64,000 nucleotides of DNA from Bilabrum cf. latius (GCA_965178125.1 OZ237754.1:744001-808000); one strand, 5' to 3'; shown: positions 46,788 to 58,400, numbered from the stretch's first letter. The notes: generated by a model not told the origin, from the sequence alone. Made by a program: numbers and translations.

Positions 46788-48650
46788 ATGTCGTCGAGCC
46801 CAAAATCGTTAGTTGAGGACAAAGAGCGCACAGCAGAAGACCAATCTGCCGGAGGTATTATGAAGCATACTTCAAACGAGGCAGGCTAGGACGATGCTAC
46901 CGACGCAGCTACCCTGGCCAGGCAAGAGGCTGCCGCTGTGCACCTGCAACGGCTGTATCGGGGAGTGCGAGCTCGAAAACACGCAGTTGACGTTGTAATG
47001 TAGGTTTACGAGAAAGGCTACAGCAGTGAATACAAGTGTTTTTATTATTTCAACGTTCGTACCCAGGAATCATCGTGTAAGAGCCGCCCAAAGTACCAAC
47101 GCCAATGCCTGCCGTCGAGAAGTACGCCCCCCTTTCTTTGCCTCAACTGAATCCGCTGAAATGCAGGGTTTAAACCAAAGCTACTGGGCGAAGAACAAGA
47201 TCTGCCGCTGACGCCGCGGAGCAAGGCACAGGCCGAAGCCGACGAGAACGTAGATGAAGCAGCAGCAGATCGCTCCAGTGCGGCCGCCCATGTCGACCTC
47301 TCGACGTCGGAGCACGCCCCGCAGATGCGCGCCTTCCGAAGCAGCTTTGATTTGGACGCATTTCTAGGCGAGCACGGCCTGGGCCGTCTCGCGGAGAACC
47401 TACGGGAGGAGGGATTCGCCGACCCTGAGGCGCTCGCGCTGGCGCAGGAGGGCGATTTGGAGCTGCTGGGCCTCCGCAGAGGGGAGCAGCGGGTGCTGCA
47501 GAGAGCAATCGTCGGGCTTAGAGCTAGGATGAGGGAGGCTGGAATACCTGTCCGGGGGGAGGGGTCGTTGGACGGGCACGGCGAGGGGGGCAGCAGCTCA
47601 AAGGCTCATGGGGCCTCCCGCCATAGCCCGGGGAACAGCCCAGGGAACAACAGCAGTAGCAGCAGGGTCGGATATGATCTCTCGGAAGGCCTGGGAGCCA
47701 CCTCGCCGTCCTCACCTGGCTCGGGCACGGGATACGGCGGTTTCCCGGGGGCACCTGCTGCTGCCGTGGGGCCACGACCGGGCACTGGGCTGCTCGGCAT
47801 GTCCAGCCCGGGGGGGAGGGGGCGGAGCGCGGGAGGAGGGGGCTACGTGGCTGGCAGTAGGGGTCAGTCGGCTGGAAGTAAGGTGCGGTTTGGGGGCGCC
47901 TCCGACGAGGAGGGTGACGAGTACGACCCCCGTGGTGGGGTCTCTCGGCGGCAGCAGGGCGCGGGGCTCGGTGCCTCCAGGGGTGGCTCGCGGGGGTCTC
48001 TCAGGACACCCCTGGGCCCCCAGTCCAGGCGCGCGCGGGCGGCCGAGGCGCAGCGACTGCGGGCGGAGACTCTCGATCGGGCCACCCGTCTCGGTGTGAC
48101 GATCCCAGACGAGGTGAGGGAGGCACTGACCATGGCAGGGTCAGGGTCAGGGTTAGACTCGGCATCGGCGGGGGGTGCGAGGGCGGTGACCCCGATGGAG
48201 CGAGGGGTGGCCCAGGGAACAGCCGGCGGGGTGACCCTGGGGCAGGCGGGGGCAAGCGCCGCGCGGGACGCCGCATTTGCCAAGGAGGTTGTGCTCGAGA
48301 CGCTGCACCCTGGGGATGACGCGGATCAGGCGCAGGACGGGGACATTGTAAGGTGCCATTACGACGCGTACCTGCCCGACGGGAGCCTTTTCGAGAGCTC
48401 CAAGCAGAGGGGGCGGGCGTTCTAGTTCCGGCTTGGGGCGGGGCAGGTGCTCCGAGGGTTCGAGATGGCCATCAAAAGGATGGGGCGTGGCAGCCGGGCG
48501 CGGTTCGTTGTTCCCTCGGAACTGGCCTACGGCAGGGCCGGTCGGCTGCCCAAGGTGCCCCCGGATACCCCGCTGGAGTTCGACGTGCAGCTGATCGATT
48601 TCTACGAGCCAGAGCTGCAGCTGACGCCGAGGGACGATGGAGGCGAGTGA
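46788..48650 (+). CDS. IQ-WW-SAM-FKBP fusion, peptidyl-prolyl isomerase
   Basis: 590 residues, exons join(46788..47076, 47167..48650). The 90-nt intron (donor GTAAGA, acceptor TGCAG) splits a Trp codon and completes the WW segment YYFNVRTQESSWFKPKLL. Order: IQ calmodulin-binding motif at residues 48-66 (AAAVHLQRLYRGVRARK), WW-like 73-100, SAM-type helical domain about 157-218 (FLGEHGLGRLAENLREEGF ... DLELLGL), a Gly/Ser/Arg linker, and an FKBP rotamase domain about 470-585 (GDIVRCHYDAYLPDGSLFES, GQVLRGFEMAIKRMGRGSRA, VPSELAYGRAG, PLEFDVQLIDFYE). Three in-frame TAG: 46887, 47001 and 48423. The last lies inside the FKBP core between GRAF and FRLG, where homologues carry K, E or Q and the domain plainly continues. 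Stop TGA. The domain set suggests a Ca2+/calmodulin-regulated scaffold with prolyl isomerase activity. Confidence 0.92.
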
Positions 48651-48808
48651 CTGCTCGCCAGGCTTGATGCAACGGTGTTGACGGTAACTTTTGGCTATGA
48701 TATAGGAGCGGTTTTACAAATTCAGAGCTGGTTTGTAGGGTTACCTAGCAATTGAGACTCCGTGACCCGCAACGCGCACTGTTGACGGCCCTTCGGGACG
48801 AGGGGTTC

Positions 48809-49066
48809 TTATTTGTTCTTCTTGCTTTCTGTTGAGGCTTTGGCCTTTTCTCGAGTCTTTTGATCGCATTGTTCTCTGGTCATCTTTGATAGCCCCACCT
48901 GGGGGGTGTGACAGTAATTCGTCATCCGGGCCTCATCACCACCGCTCGGTTGTGGTTGTGTTGCCTGTTGGGTAACCAAGCCAAGCTTCTTGATTGATAA
49001 CTTCAGCTCGTGAGATCGCTCTTTTCTTGGCAGGCGGGAATTTCTACCGAGGAATACGTAGATCAT
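48809..49066 (-). CDS. Small basic protein, unknown
   Basis: 85 codons from ATG 49066 to TAA 48809 with no TAG. The product is Lys/Arg/Glu-rich with a C-terminal tail KTREKAKASTESKKNK; the N-terminal third (MIYVFLGRNSRLPRKERSHE) looks ordered. An internal CCCCCAG followed by GTGGGG could be a splice acceptor or donor, so the true exon structure may differ. Convergent with the FKBP fusion gene. I do not recognise it. Confidence 0.4.
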   Translation of the reverse strand: MIYVFLGRNSRLPRKERSHELKLSIKKLGLVTQQATQPQPSGGDEARMTNYCHTPQVGLSKMTREQCDQKTREKAKASTESKKNK

Positions 49067-49430
49067 CTACGGAATAGCAGAATTGAGTTTGATGGTGCAC
49101 ACACTACTAGTCATTTCGCGCTTACTTTCTGCAGGCGGACAGCCTGGCACGAACTTAGTCGGAAGATCTTGTGCGCCTACTAGTAATCCGTATTGTAGTT
49201 GGGGACCTTGTTCCCAGCAAATGGAGTCTGGAGACCTCTTGCAGCAGAATCGCGAGTTTGAACGAGACAGAAAGCTCGGTCGACCTATATGGCATCTGCG
49301 TATGCCTGAACCAAGTAGGGCACGTCGGATGTGTGTTGAATACTAGTATATGTGACGCAAAGTCTGCGGTATAGTCGCAGGATGAGGCGCTAGTAGGAGA
49401 CTGCTGATTGCACCAAGTCTTCGTTCGCAG

Positions 49431-49689
49431 GCAATGGAGAGACCTCACGGACAAGTTCATTGGGCACTTGAAGAGTGAAGAAGACATGGAAGCTATCCGA
49501 ATGTACGAGCAGCATCCATTCATTTTAGGCCAGAGTGTATTTGATGCTGCCATGCGGCTCAGCTACTGCAATCCGTCGGTTGTAACTTACCCCGACACAT
49601 TCATCACACCAATTCTTGACCGCAACGATCCCCGACACAATACAACTCGTCGATTATCACGCGACATCAATAGCGTATCTTCCATGTAA
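49431..49689 (+). CDS. Possible terminal exon of an unidentified gene
   Basis: After a TTCGCAG acceptor-like site the frame encodes QWRDLTDKFIGHLKSEEDME and continues through SVFDAAMRLSYCNPSVVTYP and DTFITPILDRNDPR to a TAA at 49687. The composition is that of an ordered protein and unlike the surrounding AT-richer DNA. Upstream coding exons are not resolved: a plus-strand frame at 49083-49346 (GDLLQQNREFERDRKLGRP) is the best candidate, but I could not join the two in phase with good splice sites. Confidence 0.35.
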
Positions 49690-51394
49690 TGAGGTTTTTT
49701 CATTGTGTAATTAGTGAATTACCATACAACCACCGTAAGGCTAACGAGAGGAGCAGCACGCTGATTCAAATGCCACTGAAACCACAGTCCACGCTGCATC
49801 CCTATTGTGCAATCATTTCGACGAATAGAATGCGCTATTGGTCGACTTCATTACAGATCAAATAGGTATTTAAAACAAATCACCGCTCCAGTATGTCACA
49901 GAGAGTCCATTAGAACCGAGGATGGTCTCATTTGACGTCAGATCTCGATTCATTTTGGGCAGAATCCAATTCACCACTGTCCTGATACACTTATAGTTTA
50001 TTTATACATACGATTTGTTTGTGTATGGTACTGTATTTGTACAGGTCCTACAATTTCGCAAGTTGTGGCTGTTTCCAGTGGTTTGGTACCATTCAGAACA
50101 CAATTGTGTCAAATCTATGAGGCCAGTACTAGTTTGAGACTAATCATGGTATTAATATACCTAATAAAAGGCAGTGTACGGATTTTCAGTCCCAATGGTG
50201 TAGAATAGCATGGCGTACTTCAGGTCTTCTGGATCTGGCCACCCGCACAGCTGCTGGTGCTGCTCGGGTCCTAATGATGGCCATAGTAGCCTCCTGTTCG
50301 ATTTTCTGAATACGATCAATACAAAAAATGTAGTGGTTGGTCTCAATTCGCGGTAAGCTGCAGATTGGTGAGGTAAATGTGCAATAGCTAACTCTGCGGC
50401 CTGGTTCAGTCATCCTCACGGGAAACACCCTACTCATGAACCGCACAGCAGAATATGAGCGCGTTATTTGAATAAAGTCATCAATTTGCTCAGAATTATG
50501 AGGAGTGTAATCAAATTCAGTATCTCAGAGGGCCAATCGAAGCAAGTTTGTTGCGGCTGCCAGAGGGATGACCGTGGACCCTGTCGTGTCCAAATGAATC
50601 TTATTCAGACATTCGTCTGCACAGCAGCGTATAATTTAGCATCATTATCATACAGGTATATTTTTAGGTCTATTTTGTAGACTAGAAAGGGGTATCCGGG
50701 CAGTGTCGGGGTGTCGTGCGACACTAATCACACAGTTTTGGCGCCGCGCAAAGCTGCAGCTCCCTGCTAGAGGCCAATTCTTTGAATGGCATGTTAACAG
50801 ACTTAATCTCATCGTATTGAGTTGAAAGGCGCACCAGCAGACTCGCAAGAGCGCGCTGAATCGAATTGCATCATGATTTCTTCTCCGAATTATCTGGGCG
50901 CCGCGCAAATTGCTGATCCGGAACCGGCAAAAACCAGTAAATTGTGTATTGTTCCGTTACATTCGACGGATGTATGGACGCGAGCTGACAGTTGATAGAG
51001 TAGGTTGCCAGGCTGACATGGTAGTGAGCTCTTGCAGCATCCACCTTACGTAACTTGCTCCTCCTTGCAGAATATGGTATGCGGTATCGCAAGAGCGCCG
51101 ATATGCCATGACCGGCCGGTGGTCTTCGAGCACATGCGGCGGCATCCTAGCCGACCGTACGAGGTGAGTGCAGGGTTGCCATCACGAATGCGGCGAATAA
51201 ATTGAATGCTTTGTTATCCGGTTGCAAGCATGTCATTGATGTTATCCTACTCTGACCTCTCGCAGTCACTTGAAACTCAGCTGTCATCGTGCTGCCGCCA
51301 CCGAGCCTTAGGCTGTCTCGAGCATTTGCTCCGACTGGGTGCGATGGAGCAGGAGTGGGAGCCCCTCCCGAGTGACTAGAATAAATGGTTTTAC
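49690..51394. other. AT-richer region without assigned genes
   Basis: 1.7 kb clearly less GC-rich than the rest of the window, with only short frames on both strands. One minus-strand frame ending at about 50150 (WPSLGPEQHQQLCGWPDPED, then LKYAMLFYTIG) has protein-like composition, reads through one TAG at 50161 and stops at TAA; it could be a terminal exon. Nothing else can be supported. Confidence 0.4.
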
Positions 51395-51988
51395 ATGCGT
51401 TGGCACCATCCTGCCACCATTGCCGCTGAGTTTTGCATGCGGCGATGGCAGTTTGCCAGTTTCGCCCTGTTGCTTCACTTCGGCGGCACACTCCACCGCA
51501 AGGGGACCGCGACCGAGAGCGGATGCTCCTGGATCCACGCGGCTTGGAGATGGGCCGAAGTGAATTGTCGCATGAGGCAGGGCCATCCGATATGGGCTGT
51601 GATGGAGGCATGCGGACAGAGATCTAGGGCCGGGATGCCGGGACATGTGAGCGCGCGTGAGGTGCTGGGCAAGCTGTTCGAGCACATGCCTTCGAGGATG
51701 CTGTCGGGCGCGGAGTGGGTGGATCCGCGGCGGGGGGATCAGCTGGTGCGGTGGAGGCGAGCTGGGGAGGCGTGGCGGGACCGGGGCCTAGTGTTTCGGG
51801 CGGCCAGAGAAGGCCGTCCGATGGAGCTGTCGAAGCGGCTGCGATTGGGTGCGTTGGCGGGGGGCGCTTGGGTGCGTGGCGATGTGGATGGTGTGCAGAT
51901 GGACGTGTTGGAGGCTGCGCGGGTGGGTGGTCACTTGGACTGTGTGTCGGTGGTGGAGCAGGCACGTGGTAGTATGGAGGGCGTGTGA
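51395..51988 (+). CDS. Hypothetical ORF with ankyrin-like tail
   Basis: 197 codons from ATG 51395 to a TGA inside the first unit of the adjacent minisatellite. The C-terminal part (LEAARVGGHLDCVSVVEQA) resembles an ankyrin-repeat consensus, and the preceding segment (LVFRAAREGRPMELSKRLRL) could be a degenerate repeat. There is an overlapping open frame on the minus strand, and expression is unproven. The minisatellite may have truncated a longer ankyrin-repeat gene. Confidence 0.3.
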   Translation: MRWHHPATIAAEFCMRRWQFASFALLLHFGGTLHRKGTATESGCSWIHAAWRWAEVNCRMRQGHPIWAVMEACGQRSRAGMPGHVSAREVLGKLFEHMPSRMLSGAEWVDPRRGDQLVRWRRAGEAWRDRGLVFRAAREGRPMELSKRLRLGALAGGAWVRGDVDGVQMDVLEAARVGGHLDCVSVVEQARGSMEGV

Positions 51989-52360
51989 CGGGATGGCGGG
52001 GTGGTGGAGCAGGCACGTGGTAGCATGGAGGGCGTGTGACGGGATGGCGGGGTGGTGGAGCAGGCACGTGGTAGTATGGAGGGCGTGTGACGGGATGGCG
52101 GGGTGGTGGAGCAGGCACGTGGTAGTATGGGAGGCGTGTGACGGGATGGCGGGGTGGTGGAGCAGGCACGTGGTAGCATGGAGGGCGTGTGACGGGGATG
52201 GCGGGGTGGTGGAGCAGGCACGTGGTAGCATGGAGGGCGTGTGACGGGATGGCGGGGTGGTGGAGCAGGCACGTGGTAGTATGGAGGGCGTGTGACGGGA
52301 TGGCGGGGTGGTGGAGCAGGCACGTGGTAGTATGGGAGGCGTGTGACGGGATGGCGGGGT
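51949..52360. repeat. 51-bp minisatellite, eight units
   Basis: Eight head-to-tail copies of a 51-bp unit. The word TGGAGCAGGCACGTGG recurs at 51954, 52005, 52056, 52107, 52158, 52210, 52261 and 52312. Units differ only at a few positions (AGTATGG/AGCATGG; ATGGAGGG/ATGGGAGG), and one has a single inserted G near 52195 that shifts frame. The unit is a multiple of three, so both strands keep long artefactual frames. There are no spacers, so it is not CRISPR-like. Confidence 0.95.
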
Positions 52361-52370
52361 GTAGTGTGTA

Positions 52371-52812
52371 GATCTAGTGTTAGCGCCGGTAGAGTCGGCA
52401 CCTGGAGGAGACCGGAGTGTGGACACGGAAGGGGTTATAGGAGGGAGGAAGGAGGTTGGGTCGCCACCAGAGAACTCGGGAGTGTGTTTTAAGCCGGCGA
52501 TGGCCAGCATTTAAATCATCATCTGTGCCAGCGCCTTCACAGTCAAGGGGCGCGGCCACCTATGGCAGGTAGGTGGTACCCGAAGGGGGGCGGGGAGTGG
52601 TGTCAGCCTCTGCGACCCGAATCCATAGGCGCTGCGACGGGAGGGACGCGCGCGTATGGACGGAGCGTATAGCCAGGAGGCATTCCAGTGTCGCTGCCCC
52701 GGCGGCCGGGCCAGGTGGCCTTGGTTCAGGTGTATGTTCCGCTGATCCCGATCTAGGTGCGCGGCGCCCCTTAAGATTCGGCGGCAATGTGGCCAGAACC
52801 GCCAGCGAATCA
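52371..52812. other. Upstream region of the acid phosphatase gene
   Basis: About 440 bp between the minisatellite and the signal-peptide ATG of the purple acid phosphatase. Frames on both strands overlap without conserved content. Presumed promoter. Confidence 0.35.
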
Positions 52813-55255
52813 ATGCGGTCAGCCGCGCTTGTGGGCGTGATATGTGCAACCTATTGTTTGGGGTAGCGGCTTGAAATTTCGGAGAAGCCGGGGCGGCACA
52901 CATACTCGACAATGAATGTGTCCGTGGCATGGTCGGGCATGACTGGAGTGTCGAGCGAAGACTGGGTCGGACTGTTCGAAGCTGGAGCGGCTGCAAATGA
53001 TTACATATCATTTGTGCATGTTGATGTCGACGGTACCTGGCCATCAGGCAACGGTTCATACGACTTTCAAGTCCCGAACTACCGGACGACGCTTGAGGTG
53101 CGAGGATGCCGTTGCTTGCTATTCTTGGGTCTCTATTCGCACTATTGCCTGCCCGTATTGCTTGTGGTGTATCTTAACAGTGTGCATTTCGTGCTTATAC
53201 CCTACGCAGTTCCGCTATTACCTTGGGGATGGCTACGACAAACTCACCGCAACGAGTCGCACCTTCAACTTCACGTCACCACCGGGCAGCGACTCCACCG
53301 CGCAGCCGCAGTCCATCCACATCGCGCCAACCGGCACGAGTGGCGAGCTATTTGTGCAATGGATCTCCGCGTCCAAGACGCCCGCCCCAGTGGTGTACGT
53401 CTGGAAAGGCTCGAGCAGCACGGACGAGCGCCCGGACGTTGTCTTTCACGCGGCGAACAGCACCACGTATCTCGCGAGCGACCTCTGCAATGCGCCCGCA
53501 ACCACCGAATCATGGGCCTACTGGAAGCACCCGGGATTTACCCACACCGCGGTCGCCGCATAGCTCACACCGGGCGCCCTGTACTTGTACGCTGTCGGCC
53601 AGCCCAAGTCCCCTGCTGTGACGAGTGAATATGGGCGCGGCGACGGCGCCAGTGCCAAGCAGTGGCAAGGGATGAGCGAAATCTTCCAGTTCCACGCCCC
53701 CGGCGCGGCGCCCAAGACAGCGGAACCTGCCGGCGCTGTGGCCATGCGTCCAGCAAGCGGCGAATCGACGACAGTCCGCGACAACGGCAGGTCCGATTTC
53801 ACCTACATGATCGTGTACGCAGACATGGGCGTGGCTGCTTTCCCCGCGGCGGGGGGCACTGCCCTCCGTGTGACCGCCGAGATCGACCTGGCGCAATCCA
53901 CCGGTGGACTCGGCTGGCCGATGCCCGAGGCCGTGTGGCACGTGGGTGACATTTCTTACGCCGAGGGCCGGGTCAAGGTGTGGGACCAGTTCCAGGCTTT
54001 GATCGAGCCCATTGCGGCGCGGGTGCCATACCTGGTGACGGTCGGGTGAGTCGGTCTCGCACGCATGGGTTTTTCTTTTTTTTTCTTTTTTTCTTCCCCT
54101 GTCTTCCTAGCTTGCTTTGGGTTGTGGCGTGCCGCGGGGTACTAAGGGTCAAGCCCGTAGATCTAGATTCTAGGCTGTTTCTGGTGCATCGCACTGCAGC
54201 GCACTTTAGACGCCATCCCGTGTGGCTTTCTTGTCGACCATCGCTTCGTTATTGACCACCCCTACGTCTTTGACCACCTCCGCAGCAACCACGAGCAGTG
54301 CACGAGTGCCGACCCCAACGGCAACGACCCCTCGGGCGCCCCTGGACCCGCGGGGTATCACCCCGCATGGGGGGACATGGGCAACGACAGCGGGGGGGAG
54401 TGCGGGCTGCCGACCTCCCTCCGCTTCGCGGCCCCGACCCGGAGCCAGACCCCAGGGAACAACGGTGTGTGGTGGAACGCCGTGAACGTGGGCATGGCCC
54501 ACCTGGTGACCCTGGCGGGGGAACTTGACCTGTCCCCGGGCTCTCCCCAGTACAATTGGCTGGCCCGGCACCTGGCCACAGGGGTGGACAGAGCGGCCAC
54601 CCCCTGGCTCTTCATCGGGATCCACCGGCCCCTGTACAACAACGAGGCGTACGAGGGCGATTACAAGGTCTCGCAGCACCTGGCCGAGTTCCTCGAGCCG
54701 CTGCTCAGGGAACACGCGGTGGATGCGGTGCTCGCGGGGCACTACCACAGCGTGCTCGTCACATGCCCCATCGCGTTCGGACAGTGCGCCGACGGGGTGG
54801 CCAAAGGCACGCGGGAGCCAGGATCCGCCCGGACGCTGCTGGCAAAAGGCAGCGAGGCGGCGGTGCGAGAGGTCGACGCGAGGCTGAGGGAACAACAAGA
54901 ACTCAACGGACACGGGGCGGTGGAGGTGCTCGAGACCGCTGTGGAAGAAACCCGCTAGGGCCCCCACTCGTCACGGGGCCTCCTCCGCCACACCCGCTTC
55001 AGCCAGGGCAAGCTCAGGCAGCTCTACGAGCAGGGGCTGGCCTCCTCGCCAAACGCTACAGTGCACTACACCATCGGGTCCGCGGGCGCAGCCCTGGACG
55101 ACGTGACGCTGTACAGCGAGCCGTGGCGGGTGGATTTCTTCGACCTGGACTTCGGGTACCTTCGCGTGAATGCTACCCGAGAGACGGCCGTGCTGGACTA
55201 CGTGAGGAACGACCACGGCGACGTGCGGTACCGCCTCGAAATGACCAAGAACTGA
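52813..55255 (+). CDS. Secreted purple acid phosphatase (metallophosphoesterase)
   Basis: 696 residues, exons join(52813..53097, 53210..54045, 54286..55255). The N-terminus MRSAALVGVICATYCLG is a signal peptide, followed directly by a TAG (52864). Then comes the Fn3-like N-domain (VSVAWSGM, SEDWVGLFEAG, NYRTTLE spliced to FRYYLG) and the dinuclear metal centre: YADMG (about residue 298), GDISYAEG (about 341), GNHEQ formed exactly across the 240-nt second intron (about 374), GIHRPLY and GHYHS (about 524). The C-terminus (VHYTIGSAGAALDD, FGYLRVN) is also family-typical. TAG at 53561 sits in HTAVAA-TAG-LTPGALYLYAVG, where PAPs have a variable polar residue before L-x-P-G. A third TAG is at 54956. 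Ends in TGA. The enzyme probably releases phosphate from organic esters outside the cell or in a vacuole. Confidence 0.93.
54066..54095 (+). repeat. Poly(T) tract in PAP intron 2
   Basis: A run of T interrupted by a few C residues shortly after the donor of the second PAP intron. It is far from the acceptor at 54285, so it is not a conventional polypyrimidine tract. Confidence 0.7.
54451..54459 (+). repeat. Dispersed word (A/G)GGGAACA (representative copy)
   Basis: AGGGAACA or its complement TGTTCCCT occurs about 35 times (e.g. 385, 1229, 10768, 15578, 18981, 20095, 24193, 28206, 34067, 34084, 47643, 54452, 54707, 54890, 56848, 58205, 60122, 60249, 60262, 61829, 62533). GGGGAACA occurs roughly 16 more times. 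Chance expectation for an 8-mer on both strands of 64 kb is about two. Confidence 0.85.
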
Positions 55256-55423
55256 GTCTCAAATTGACTCAGCTGGCCATCCATCAGTCTTTGATAACCT
55301 TTTCTGCTTAACTGTTGGGACAAGATCGAGAGAGTGGTGGTGGATTGGTGTGCAGCTGCAGCTGCACTCTAGTGCGCAGTCCCGCTTCACGTATCACCGA
55401 CTAAGTTGCTCATATTTTAGAAT

Positions 55424-58400
55424 TTACAATGCAATGAGGCGCAACGCAGCACCGAGTCCAGCGAGAGCCATCGAGACTCCGGCATCCTCCCTCGAATCGC
55501 TGGCGCTGACCTTGACCGCCGCAAGCTCTTCCTCAAAGTCGTCCACGGCTTTCTCATCTGCATCCTGCATGCCAGCCAGCAGCCGCAGTCCGAGATGCTG
55601 CCTGTCGCCGCCAGAGGCACCGGCCCCGCCGCTCGGTCCGGCCTCCCAGCTGTGGCCCATCGTGAAGAGGAGCTCGGCGCAGTCCGCGCGGCTGGGCAGC
55701 GCCGCAGGTACTGCGGAACCGGCGCCGCGCGATTCGGAGAGGCCCTCCAGCGCCCACCCGCGGACCTGCTCCGTGGCCCCGGGGCCCAGCGCGGGCAGCA
55801 CAGCGGCCGCTGCCGATGCCACGTCAGGGGCCGCAGGTGCCCGCGGCATCCCCGCGCACAGCCGAGCCGCGGCGGGGTGCAGGAGAGCGCAGGCACCATC
55901 AGTCCAGCCGATCGGCGAGGAGGGGTCGTCGCCCTCGTCTTTTCCGACGCTGCTGTGCCCTGGGGAACACAGCCGCCGCCCGAGGCGGGCGGCCTCCCGC
56001 ACCACCTCGGCGGGGCTCTGCGCGCCACAGTGCGCTGCACCCCAGGCATCGCCCGAGCCGCGTCGACCGGTAGAGGCGGGGGCTGCCATCGAATAAGATC
56101 CGGAATCGTAACCGGGCCCGGACCCGGGACCGTCCTGGATCTGTCGCTGCCTCGCTTCCAGCACCGCCACTGGAGCCCCCGCTGCCTCGAGCATCAGCTG
56201 GCCCGAGGGAACAAAGGAGGCAGCCGCGCGGCGCCATGCCTGTTCCGCAGCAAGAGCCCCCGACACAGCACCCAACCCCGCGTCATCATCGCCATTCCCA
56301 CCGCCGTACGTCGAAGCCAGGGACCCCGCGCCATACCCACCCATGATGCCCCCGCTGGTGCCTGCATCGCCCCCCCCGTAACCGAAAGCGTACATGTCAC
56401 CCCCGGACCCACGGTGCGTCTGCAGTGCAGCTCCAAGCAGGCCAGCTCCCGCGCCCAGCACAACATCCCCGCCCGCGGCCATCTCGCCCCCCTCACACCT
56501 GTGCCCCGACTAGACCCCCCCCCCTGCTCCTCCTCCTGCGGTCCCACCATCACCCGACCCACTCGTTGCACCTTGTTCCCCGGGCATCTCAAGCACCCCC
56601 GCATAGGCCCCCCCGAGGCCCGGCCTGGAGGCCACCCCCACGCCCGCCGTGGCGCCCTCCCTCCTATCACCGCCTGCAAGGCACGCGCACCGGAATGCCT
56701 CGTCGGGGGCGTCAGCGGCCGCGCACAGACCCGTGGCAGCGGCCAGCAGGACCCTGCGGACCACCACGGAGGAGTTTCTCGCCGCGGAGGAACGTTCGCT
56801 GGTGGGACCCGGCGCGGCCGTGCCGCCAACCCTAGCCCCCTGCTGTTGTTCCCTCAACAGCCCCCCGCAGGCCAGTAGAAGGTCCACGGATTCGCGGATC
56901 CCCGCGACACCCCCCTCCAGCACCCGCACCAGCTCGGTCCTCGCGCCGGGCCCGGGCACCTCCCGGCCCCTGGCCCAGCCCGCCCGGGCCTTGGCCAGCA
57001 GCCCGGCGCAGCGGGCATCAGCGGCGGCCAGCGCGCCCTCGGCCGCCATGGCCGCCCCGGTTGCAACCAGCGGGAGCAGCTCACCCTCCGCGGCCCCCAC
57101 CGCCTGGACCGTGCTCGGGTCCAGCCGACCCGGGCCGGAGGAAGACCCGGAATCGGAAATGGAGGTGATAGCGCGCCAGGCGTCCGCCACCAGCTCCGCC
57201 GGGGGTGTCCTAGCCAAGCCGGCCAACAGCTCCCTGTTCCCCAGGTGTCCGTTGAGCTCTCCATGCTCCTCCTTGCCCTCCTCCCTCTGGCCCTACTCGT
57301 CTGTGGAGAGGTCCTGCAGGGACAGCGCCCCGCCCTCGGCTTGTTCCCTGGTTCCGACAGGATCGGACCCCGCGCCCTTCCCCCTGCCCTCATCCCCAGC
57401 CCCACGGGCCTCCCCCTAATACCCCCCCATGATTCGCGATTTCTCACTGGCCTCTAGCTCTGCCGCTTGTACCCTGGCCCTGGCGAGAGCCGTGACGGCC
57501 CGGCTGCAGGCACGTGCGGCCCTCCAAACCGCCGACGCACCCCCTCGGCCACTCTAGCCACCACTGCTGCTTTGGCCACCCTCCTGCAGCAGGCCGGCAG
57601 GGCCCGCCCCCCTCAGACGGAAGGCGGACTCCCCGGCCACAAAGGGCAGCGGCGCGGTCGCATCCACCTCCCACTGCACAGCCGCTTCCCGCGCCGATCG
57701 GGCCCCGGCAAGCAGTGCGCCCCGCTGGGAGCTCGAGCCGCTCTGACCACCGTACGTACCTCCAGGCCCCAGGTCGGATTCATCGAACGACCCAACCGAG
57801 TGCCCCCAGCCGCCCGTGTCGATACCGTACGACGCACCGTGCCTGGCGCGAAACGCGCGGCCCGCCGCCGCCAGCTGCAGGCAGCCGCGCGCAGCCGCGC
57901 ACACGCGCCGCACGTCTCCCGCCGCCCCGGCCCTCTCGGCCTCCCCCGCCAGCGTGTTCCCCAGAGTGACACCAAGCTCGTGCGCGTGCCCCACCGCCAG
58001 CTCGTCCGGAGCCACCCCGGCCCTCGCTGCACCGGCCGGGTCATACCCCCACCCCACCGCGGCATCGTACAGCGCCCCCCGCAGCAGCCCGACGGTCCCG
58101 CGCGAGGAGGAGGACGACGACGAGGAGATGGACGCTCCTGCAGGCATCGACGGTGCCCCGAAGGCTCCCACACCACCGTCCCCTGCACCCTGCATCATGA
58201 TACCCAGGGAACACCGCGCGAGGGCCAGCGCCTCTCCCTGCGCGCACAGCGCCTCCCGACCTCTCTGCGATAGCAAGGGCAAGAGGCCCAGCGCCCTGAG
58301 GCACAGCAGCACCCTGGCGTGCTGGGCGCTTTTGGCCTCGAGCAGCTGCAGAGCGCCGGATCGAACCCCGCTGGCGCGGACGAACTGCTTCCGGTCGCAG

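Noticed and set aside
49083-49346. Plus-strand frame GDLLQQNREFERDRKLGRP as a first exon for the 49431 frame
   Set aside because: No donor/acceptor pair with good consensus keeps phase; left unassigned.
51949-52360. CRISPR array
   Set aside because: Direct head-to-tail units without unique spacers, in a eukaryotic genome.
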